NCBI GenBank assembly: GCA_032768795.1
Contig: CP136496.1
Span: forward strand, 434,001 to 498,000
Origin: Tremella fuciformis
Lineage: Eukaryota; Basidiomycota; Tremellomycetes; Tremellales; Tremellaceae
Length of the DNA stretch: 64,000 nt
Direction: 5' to 3'
Positions 57,099 to 64,000 of this stretch are shown here, in pieces. The translations under genes and the position numbers were made by a program. Position 1 is the stretch's first letter, and every line of letters starts with the position of its first letter. A model generated the notes under the pieces. The model ran no database searches and was not told the origin of the DNA. It saw nothing but the letters and a program-made list of their open reading frames with translations.

Positions 57099-57491
57099 TC
57101 AGGCCGAGTCCTCGTCACTCCCCCAGTTGAGGACAGAAACCTCGGTGTGGGGGTAGGGCTCCACCGGCTCATGCTGTGAGGCGGGCAGCTTCGGGCGGCC
57201 CGAACATATGCTTGTATCGGCCATGGCACTGTTCTTGGGGCCATCGACAAGTTGGACCGTAGGCTCGAAAGATCGTCCATGGGAGGGCATGGACTCCGCC
57301 TCTAGTGGCATAAAGCGGTCGCTCGCGCGGAACGTCCTGAGGCCGCACTGGCTGGGGTCCGCTGACAAGGTCAGTCCTTGCCAGGCGTTAAGGAGTGAGC
57401 GCGTGGACCGGGACTTACCGCCAACTCTTCGGAAAAGGTCTCGAGACAGAGAATCGTCTCCTTGAGGGAGATCCACTGTGCGGTCAGCCAT
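57099..57491 (-). CDS. Small unknown protein, about 111-130 aa
   Basis: The start is MADRTVDLPQGDDSLSRDLF. A donor GTAAGTCC and an acceptor TTGTCAG with a CTGAC branch site delimit a 57-nt intron (about 57362-57418). Removing it keeps the frame, so both forms are possible. The C-terminus is Pro/Glu-rich and ends VLNWGSDEDSA. No family recognised and no two-box motif. Confidence 0.4.
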   Translation of the reverse strand: MADRTVDLPQGDDSLSRDLFRRVGGKSRSTRSLLNAWQGLTLSADPSQCGLRTFRASDRFMPLEAESMPSHGRSFEPTVQLVDGPKNSAMADTSICSGRPKLPASQHEPVEPYPHTEVSVLNWGSDEDSA

Positions 57492-58153
57492 AGTGGATGG
57501 GAGGAGAGAGGACAACGTCGGTGTGTGAGAGGACAAGAAAGTCAACGAACCGGAGGGTGCACTGGAGACATGGGTCGGGTGGATCGACATGAGGTGTGTG
57601 GTAAACGTTCGGTGTTTTCAGGTCAGTTGAAGGGGGGAAGGAAACCTGACTTTGTTCGTGTCAACAAGTGAACAGTGGTGGTCGAATGAGAGAACGAGAG
57701 AACTGGCGCGGTCTTCCGTCTGAACATATATGTCGCGCACGGGTGGCAATATGTGTGACATTCCCTCCTTTCACCTGGGGGACAAAGGCTGGGCTGTCGA
57801 GTGGAAATAAGACGGGAAGCCGCCTCGTATGTGATATTCATGCTGACCATTGCAATTCTCTCTCACACAGTGCGGATCTGGGAAGCACCATTCTTACAAC
57901 ATGATCGCGAAGCACGCTCCTCAAGAAGTGTCAACCTCATCAGTTTGATCACAGAGACTTAGTCTACCCTGTGCTGCTTTCTGGGGTCAGAAGGATAGGC
58001 AACCACAAACAACTGCATCACTATGTACATACGTCACATGTAGCGGCAGACAGACTTGCGTGTCATACGGTAGTGTGCAAGCAGCATGCTCCATTTGCGT
58101 CAGGCTACCAAAGTGATCAGCGTTCTCGGCTGGTTGTAGAGCTGCTGGGCGCC
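57492..58153. other. Intergenic
   Basis: No gene is seen in this 660-bp stretch between the small unknown gene and C1. Confidence 0.4.
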
Positions 58154-59281
58154 TCACAGCTTCCAAGGGTAAACACAACCCTCGGGGTTTCTGGTAACCC
58201 TGCTGTAGTCTTGCTCGTCGGACAAATCGTTGACCGCTGTGCCGTTTCCAGTCGTCGAAGCCGCCTTTGATGAAATCCGAAGCCTGAATTGACTTGACCC
58301 GGAGGGCTCTGTGGGCGTAAATGCCTGGCTAAGGAAGCTGACGGTTCCAATTAAATGCCCTGCTAGAAAATGCCGGACCGCTCTGGGCTGCTTCTTCCAT
58401 TGCGTATACTCCCTTCCGAAGGCGGATCGGAAGGCTTCTTCCCCTGCGAGGCCGTTTTCAAGTACTCGGAGTGCCCTTTGGGGCATCGTATACACAGATG
58501 TCATGTAGTCTATCGCACACGTGGCGCGGTCTTCGGCCGTATCGCTGGGCAAGTACCTGGTGCTAGTCATTACGCTTTCAAGGAATTGGGTGGGTTCATT
58601 TCGCTCCGTAAAATTTTGGAGTCGAGTGTAGGTGTCCCTCACGTGCTCCTCGCGAGACACATCACTCTGATCGCTCATGAGTCGCTTTATCGCCTGAGTG
58701 CGGAGAATCTCCTCGTACTGGTCGCGGACGGACCCGTCGGGGCGGTCCGTGCGCTCTTCCTGTTGTGCCATCATCTCGGCGTAAGGTACGAGCATGCGAC
58801 GCCTATGGTCGTATGAGACTTTGGGCCCTTTCCTCTCTGTTTCTTGCCATTCCAGAAGGTGTTTGAGAGCATCGGTGGCATTTTGGGAGGTGACTGACAC
58901 AGGTGCAGTCCTCGATGCCTTTGCGACCTCTAGGGCATCGCTTGCGTGACTTCTCAAGGTCTGGGAGCGCATAGGTCTAAGGGTCGAATCTGTGGGACTG
59001 AGTGACATGCTTGAGCTCTCACAATGTGGGTGAACGGTTGTCGATACATTGGTCGCACGCCGAGATGTTGTGAGTCTCGATTCGGGCTGGCCCGAGACAG
59101 TATCGTCTATGCTGGAGATACGAGACGCTGATACAGAAGTAGCAGTTTCGGAGCTCATCGAGGGGTTTACATGAGTGTTGTCATTGGGCAGGGCGGAAGC
59201 TTGATGTGAGGGCATAATGCAGGCGATGCGATGGATGTACAGGACTGGTGAGTGGCCGTGGGAGACGGCAAAACCGCTCAT
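58154..59281 (-). CDS. Family C member C1, up to 375 aa
   Basis: A single exon. The ATG at 59281 (MSGFAVSHGHSP) or a later one (MPSHQASALPNDN) may be used. The first 140 residues are Ser/Thr-rich. Then come RRRMLVPYAEMMAQQEERTDR, DQYEEILRTQAIKRLMSDQ, REEHVRDTYTRLQNFTERNE and the core QFLESVMTSTRYLPSDTAED, then RATCAIDYMTS. FRSAFGREYTQWKKQPRAVR and LIGTVSFLSQAF follow. C2 and C3 share this order of blocks. The core resembles that of groups A and B (hxxhhxSTRYx(5)RxxxA). Function unknown. Confidence 0.58.
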   Translation of the reverse strand: MSGFAVSHGHSPVLYIHRIACIMPSHQASALPNDNTHVNPSMSSETATSVSASRISSIDDTVSGQPESRLTTSRRATNVSTTVHPHCESSSMSLSPTDSTLRPMRSQTLRSHASDALEVAKASRTAPVSVTSQNATDALKHLLEWQETERKGPKVSYDHRRRMLVPYAEMMAQQEERTDRPDGSVRDQYEEILRTQAIKRLMSDQSDVSREEHVRDTYTRLQNFTERNEPTQFLESVMTSTRYLPSDTAEDRATCAIDYMTSVYTMPQRALRVLENGLAGEEAFRSAFGREYTQWKKQPRAVRHFLAGHLIGTVSFLSQAFTPTEPSGSSQFRLRISSKAASTTGNGTAVNDLSDEQDYSRVTRNPEGCVYPWKL

Positions 59282-59932
59282 CGTGATTCATATGTGGGGA
59301 CGAGGAGCGCTCGGCCAGGCACAGGACGCGTGATTCAAGGAGTCCGGACAACAAAGGACAGGCCACGGGACCATCTGCGACGTGTGTATGCGGTGGATAA
59401 GGGAAGGCTTTGCTTGGAAGTCCCCACAGGAAGACCACCTCTTTGGAGGATTTCCCCCTCAGCCGATCCTCTCGGAGCAGGTGCTCCCCCGCATCGAGCT
59501 GAACCGGGTAGACTCTCTCTTCTCGCGATGACCGAGCGTCCGCCGGCAGGTCTGAAGGTATGACTGGAGCACTTTATGCCCTTGGACGCCCGCTGGTGAG
59601 TTAGGGGAGGGGCAATGTCATCATGTCCGGTCGATTGGTCGATGCGAGGAATGGTCTCCTGACGGAGACCTTCTGACCGTCCACATCGCGGTGTGCTTGC
59701 AACATCGCATGATGGGTATGCGTGCGTAAATGATCTGGAAGGACGCAACCGCCTGTATGGGATACTCGTTTGCCATATTCACAATACATAATGACGCTGT
59801 TCAACTGTTACGAATGGTCCAAAGGGCGTGCGGGTCGGAGCTTACTGCAGGCTTGGTAAAAGAATCTGCGGGCGAGACCTGGCCTCTTCCACAATGATGA
59901 CTACGAAAGCTCCAGGAGGGGCTCCATCAGAC
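59282..59932. other. Intergenic C1-C2, partly duplicated
   Basis: Sequence upstream of C1 (about 59285-59400, with CCATCTGCGACGTGTGTATG) resembles 61740-61850 (CACATCTGCGACGTGCGTATG). No gene seen. Confidence 0.45.
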
Positions 59933-60922
59933 TCAGCGGGCGTCCTCATCGGGTTCCCATCCCATGTAACGCAGATAATCAAGATAGAGGTCGCTTCGCA
60001 AAAGACGTTGGTCATCCTTGGTTTCATGAGCCCACCGATTAGAAGCGTTGACCACAGCGTCCCATTCTGAGTAACCCCTCCCAATACCTCTGAGTGTGTC
60101 ACGGAGTGCTTCGCTTATGCTGCTGCCGAATGATACAGACACATATCGCATGGCGGCTTCGGCTCGCTCGCGAGGTTCGTGATTGGCCATGTATAACTCA
60201 TCAACCAGGGCCCAGTTGAGCTTTGCCGCGCGATAATTCTCGTTGACAATTGTTCGAAACTGACGCATCGTCTCACGAACCTGCTCTTTATCGGTAGCTT
60301 TCGCCCAGTGCGGTCCCCCCAGGTTTTTGAGCTCCTCCTCGATCATCGTATCGTATTCGCCATTCAAGCTCTTCTCTGGGCCAGTCTCGTTGTGCTGAAG
60401 GGTCTTCGTCGCTTCGTGGTAGGCGAGGATGAGCTTGGCATACCGGGACGAGCCGGATGGCAATCTGGGCGCCTTCTTCTGATTGTATTTGGCGGGAGCG
60501 GTAGACTGCGCGCTGTCTTGTTCGTCCGAACTAGAAGCAGTCAGACACAGTTCCGAGGAACCTTCCGCTGTGAATTCTGCAACTATTTCATCTGCTAGAC
60601 CGATATCTGCAGCTGGGGCGCCTTCTGTGGACTCCGGCGTGGTTATCGATGTGAGGACCTCGCTCGTCCAACGTCCCACTTCGGCTGCGGTCGAGCGAAG
60701 GCTCGACCAGAGTCGGACAGGTGTAAGCTGTCCCCATAGGGCAAGAGCCGGCCCGGCGATGCTGTTCCTCTCGTGATTGGCCCTTGTCCTAGACTCGGGG
60801 ACGCATGTTGGCTGAAGGCTGGCTGGTGTATTTGTGTAAAGGTCAGTACACTGTGTGGCGGCGTCACGGGTAGCAAGCCGCAGTGTTGTTGAGGTCGACG
60901 TGGATGCGTCGACTTTTCCCAT
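59933..60922 (-). CDS. Family C member C2, 329 aa
   Basis: A single exon starting MGKVDASTSTSTTLRLATRD. The N-terminal 150 residues are Ser/Thr-rich, with the acidic patch TAEGSSELCLTASSSDEQD. Then come SRYAKLILAYHEATKTLQHN, GEYDTMIEEELKNLGG, DKEQVRETMRQFRTIVNENY and the core AAKLNWALVDELYMANHEPR, then ERAEAAMRYVSVSFG. ALRDTLRGIGRGYSEWDAVV and DLYLDYLRYMGWEPDED end the protein. It aligns block by block with C1 and C3. Its ERAEAAMRYVS segment is close to the RLEAAREYVS of B2. Function unknown. Confidence 0.6.
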   Translation of the reverse strand: MGKVDASTSTSTTLRLATRDAATQCTDLYTNTPASLQPTCVPESRTRANHERNSIAGPALALWGQLTPVRLWSSLRSTAAEVGRWTSEVLTSITTPESTEGAPAADIGLADEIVAEFTAEGSSELCLTASSSDEQDSAQSTAPAKYNQKKAPRLPSGSSRYAKLILAYHEATKTLQHNETGPEKSLNGEYDTMIEEELKNLGGPHWAKATDKEQVRETMRQFRTIVNENYRAAKLNWALVDELYMANHEPRERAEAAMRYVSVSFGSSISEALRDTLRGIGRGYSEWDAVVNASNRWAHETKDDQRLLRSDLYLDYLRYMGWEPDEDAR

Positions 60923-62240
60923 GCTTCAGCAGTCGTGATCGGGCGGCGTTGAACGAGTTGTAGAGACACAAGGTCCGGATGATTGCTCAGAGTTTGAAGA
61001 GCGAAGGGAAAGAGGATGGGCTTTAAGTGCTGTCCTCCCTCTTTTGGTGGCCATCGTTCAATCACAGATGTGTCAGATTTTCGGGCAAGTCACAAAGGAC
61101 TGGGGTGGGGTAGACTGCTCCATGCGACACTTAGGATCCATCGAACTGCGAGGTCAAAGAAGGCGCAACGCGCGTAGCGAGAACTTTTCTGCACTCCGCC
61201 TTGACTTCTTGCCTGCAATGGCGTACCGACCAAATACACCCAGAGCAACGGCCGGTGGTGCGCAAGAGGCAACTATTGAGCGAGCAGCGAAAGAGTTGAG
61301 AGCCGCGTGACGCTGTGCGTTCTCCGCGAGTCGAGGGGCAGACTTGGGAATTCACACCAGTCTGTATGTTGGCAGGAAAAGCTGGCATCGAACGGTAGAA
61401 GAATCGTGGTGTCATCGCGAGTGGGGAAGTGATTGAAGCGCCAAATGACGGATTGAGTGATTTGTCGTCGACGAAACGGTCATTGTCGTGATTGTCGTCT
61501 CGGGACCCAACACCGGTCTGCCTATGCTGCCCCAAGCTATGCGTGTCGATAATGCAGCAGCCGCACTTCCGGGGTGTCCAAATGACTCTCATGAGTCAAT
61601 AATCTCACGAGCGTGACCACTTGATCTGAGGGCACGTCGCAGCGGACGCAATAAAGCGGGGAAACCAATGTACTAGACACGATAGTGCCAGACCGCCAAA
61701 ACACGCATGGCTATGTTCACATATATCAGTCTGAGGATGCGGGTCGAGGACAAGCCGCTCAGCACACGACTCACGCTCTATTGAGACCAACGAGCCGAGG
61801 ACGGCCCGCGAGCACATCTGCGACGTGCGTATGAGAGCTGGAGCCGGGGGACAGGGAGGGGAATGGCCGCTTCGAGGGCTCAGGATCCTTGAGGGACTTT
61901 GATTGTGCCCCAACAGGCGCTCTCATATCTCTGGCAAAGCCGTATTCTCCTCCGCTTGGTTATCAGGCGGTTAGCGAGACATCTGAAGCTTTACGTGCAG
62001 CAAAATGCGCCCTTAGGTGACAAGGGGCAACTGTGCATGTACTCATGGCCTTCTGGTTGTGGGAAGTCGAGAAAAGGTGTACATAGATGTTTATTGGCAA
62101 AGACTAGGGCGCTCCTCAGAAAGATCTCCACAATTGCACCAGAGATCGACCTCGAGGAATGTAGAGGGCCGAGGATATACTCGGGTACATTCCGGAACCA
62201 CATTCCGAGTCCACCATTCTGAAGGGGACCGTAGAATTCT
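60923..62240. other. Intergenic C2-C3 with a duplicated segment
   Basis: This holds C2 upstream sequence and about 130 bp (61510-61640) repeated at 63865-64000. Minus frames of 100-150 codons exist but lack domains or family boxes, so none is called. Confidence 0.45.
61510..61640 (+). repeat. Direct repeat, left copy
   Basis: GTCTGCCTATGCT..GCAGCCGCACTTC..CTCTCATGAG..TGATCTGAGGGCA matches 63865-64000 with moderate divergence. The spacing of about 2.35 kb brackets gene C3. Confidence 0.65.
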
Positions 62241-63209
62241 CTACGACAGGCTTAGTGCATCTGAAGTGGGGAATGCGGTGCATGGAGCTTCGAGATCTGG
62301 GGGTTGTTTCTGCTCAGCGATCTCGTCAGCAAGCGTTGCATCAGAGCGCTCAGCCCCGGGGCTATCCGAGCTTTTCGTAGATTGTTCGTAGGAGAGTTGC
62401 CCTCCTAAGATTTGCCGCAATATCTCAGCAATCTCGTCTTTGAGTTCGCGTTGCAATTGACGTTGCATCTCCGCCGTCTCGTTTTCCCACTGCTTGAACT
62501 CGTCCTCGGTAGTCCTCATGACCTCCTCAATAGTGAGGCTTCTCCCTCGCACTCTATCGCATACTCGCCGAACCGCTCGAGGAACGGTTGTTGCGGAGAG
62601 GTACTCCCATTGTAATACGGCTTTGGCTCGCTGTTGAGGTGTGTAGCCGGGCATGTATGACGTGTCACCCAGAGGCAAGGCGAGATTGAGTATCCGACGA
62701 TCTTTCTTCAAGATCGTTTTCAGAAGACACGTCGTCTGCTGAACGTGCTGCTCATGAGAAGCGACCGTGCAGCTCGAGTTTCCGGTGCACTGAAGCTGCT
62801 CCATGATCATGTCCTCGTATTTGTCGAGAAGCGTCTCATCGGGACAAGTCTTCTTTTCTTCCGCTTGTGCCATGGTCTTTGCGTGATTGATGATGAGGAA
62901 GCGAGCGTATGAGGCAGAAATTGTTCGTACGACTTGCTCTATGAATTCGTCCGCGAGCTGTTGAGCAGGTGCGGCCGAGCCGCCGGAAGTGCTGGTCAGA
63001 TCACTGTCTTCCGCGTCCGAGTGGGCGGCAGTAAGGACCTCGGCGGCTGCTCTTGGAACTTCATCATCTCCTGGGCCGGTGAGGGCGGACGGTTCAACAG
63101 TATCACTTGTTTCGTGATCTCCACATGAGGTCACCTTGTAGACGCATGTTACCTCAGACTTCGAACCGGTTGTTCGTTGCGTCTGTGCTGGGACTGCGTC
63201 TGATGTCAC
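62241..63209 (-). CDS. Family C member C3, at least 320 aa, start uncertain
   Basis: The frame is open from 63209 to the stop at 62241 but has no ATG at its beginning. A short upstream exon is likely (an ATG at 63265, MDRAN, followed by GTACAG, is a candidate, though its phase does not fit). The blocks are LADEFIEQVVRTISASYARF, DKYEDMIMEQLQCTG, HEQHVQQTTCLLKTILKKDR and the core LNLALPLGDTSYMPGYTPQ, then QRAKAVLQWEYLSA. VRRVCDRVRGRSLTIEEVM and DEFKQWENETAEMQRQLQRE follow. It ends with a coiled-coil-like stretch and an acidic Ser tail. Same order as C1 and C2. Function unknown. Confidence 0.55.
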   Translation of the reverse strand: MTSDAVPAQTQRTTGSKSEVTCVYKVTSCGDHETSDTVEPSALTGPGDDEVPRAAAEVLTAAHSDAEDSDLTSTSGGSAAPAQQLADEFIEQVVRTISASYARFLIINHAKTMAQAEEKKTCPDETLLDKYEDMIMEQLQCTGNSSCTVASHEQHVQQTTCLLKTILKKDRRILNLALPLGDTSYMPGYTPQQRAKAVLQWEYLSATTVPRAVRRVCDRVRGRSLTIEEVMRTTEDEFKQWENETAEMQRQLQRELKDEIAEILRQILGGQLSYEQSTKSSDSPGAERSDATLADEIAEQKQPPDLEAPCTAFPTSDALSLS

Positions 63210-64000
63210 TGAGGGGAGAGGGAGAAAGTGTAAGCGAAGCCGCCTGTACGTTTGCGCGGTCCATCTTCAGGTGTCTGGGTATGAGGTATCGAGTGCACGG
63301 CCGGGAGTGCGCCGGCTGATTTGGCGATTGATGAACGAGCTGTAGACCTCAAGTCAAGGTAAGAAGTTGAGATAGAGAAGGGGGAAGGAGGGGGTCAAGG
63401 CCTTTCTGGCAGACATCATTTGAGTCTCCGACTGCTCACTGCGCTTCCTGTAAGGTAAAGGGATGATGTAGGGGGTCCCGCGACGCGTGTGAGCTGCATG
63501 CGGGAGGGTGGAAGGCGTAACGCGCATGAATTCATATTACCTTTGTTTCTCGCTCTTGCCTTGTCTTCTACATGCAATGGCCGTTCACCTCGTCACCGAC
63601 GACCAGGAGGCCTGTGGAGCGACTCAAGAGCGCCAATCGTTGAAGTCGGTGCGAGAATCCTCGTACTCATTTCACGCTCCAGGGGCTCTCGCCTGTCGCG
63701 GCGTGGCGAGACCAAGGTTGTCTACACCTCCTGCATATATGAGCGAGGACGAGAAGACATCGCGGGAAGGCGAGAGATGAAGCGATTTGGATGCTAAACT
63801 GCCCAGAGGCTGAATGAAGCAGGCTGAATTGTCGTGAGCCTCGTCTCGGGCGGGGCTGAATAAAGCGTTCTGCCTATGGTAGACATAGAGATGCATGTCG
63901 TTGATGCGGCAGCCGCACTTCTGTGGGGCTTATAGTGCTCGTCTGCTGTCACAGTACTCTCATGAGCGTTATCGCTTGATGTCAGGGCATGTTGCTGCGA
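63210..64000. other. Right edge, upstream of C3 and duplicated DNA
   Basis: This is C3 promoter sequence and the right copy of the 61.5-kb repeat. Plus-strand frames at 63489-63797 have no domain and are not called. Confidence 0.4.
63865..64000 (+). repeat. Direct repeat, right copy
   Basis: TTCTGCCTATGGT..GCAGCCGCACTTC..CTCTCATGAG..TGATGTCAGGGCA corresponds to 61510-61640. It runs into the window edge, so another C-type gene may follow outside. Confidence 0.65.

Noticed and set aside
63489..63797. Two overlapping plus frames at the right edge
   Set aside because: No domain, no splice continuity and conflicting frames. The region includes upstream and duplicated non-coding DNA.

Overview
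The window is nuclear DNA of a fungus, most likely a basidiomycete yeast of the Tremellomycetes type. Its genes are intron-rich: introns are mostly 40-60 nt, with GT-AG ends and CTNAC/CTGAC-like branch sites just before the acceptor. Compact housekeeping genes (PEX1, an AVT3-like transporter, EF2, VPS72/YL1, PIG-A, an SLC1-like acyltransferase, VPH1, a RhoGAP) alternate with LTR-retrotransposon debris and with runs of lineage-specific genes. I saw no rRNA, tRNA or CRISPR array.

Layout. 0-2.6 kb: an AT-richer five-exon gene of unknown function. 3.2-9.7 kb: PEX1 and a vacuolar amino-acid transporter, both on the minus strand. 10.3-23.3 kb: a retrotransposon-rich block. It holds a complete, apparently very young Ty1/copia element (11533-16577) inserted in a 179-codon ORF, three further solo LTRs with perfect 5-bp target duplications, a pair of inverted gypsy-like LTRs, and tandem fragments of a fourth LTR family. 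23.6-24.5 kb: an unknown protein with a C-terminal membrane segment. 25.2-31.2 kb: EF2 (minus) divergent from VPS72 (plus). 42.4-48.4 kb: PIG-A, the acyltransferase and VPH1. 48.6-51.7 kb: the RhoGAP.

The most unusual content is in 31.6-42.0 kb and 51.9-63.2 kb. These stretches carry about a dozen small genes of no recognised family. Compared by eye they share a two-box architecture: an N-terminal hydrophobic box and a downstream core of the form hxxhLxDxxFx(6-10)RxxxA. In nine members a phase-1 intron sits between the boxes, usually 30-36 residues before the conserved D/S-x-x-F. I propose that they are one fast-diverging, locally duplicated superfamily flanking the housekeeping genes. Two subgroups also show duplicated promoters or intergenic DNA. 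Family-level identity of the housekeeping genes is secure. The superfamily is an inference from manual comparison and needs profile or structure searches.

Exon boundaries quoted to the base were derived by hand from splice consensus plus frame continuity. Gene spans without quoted exons are approximate at their internal junctions.
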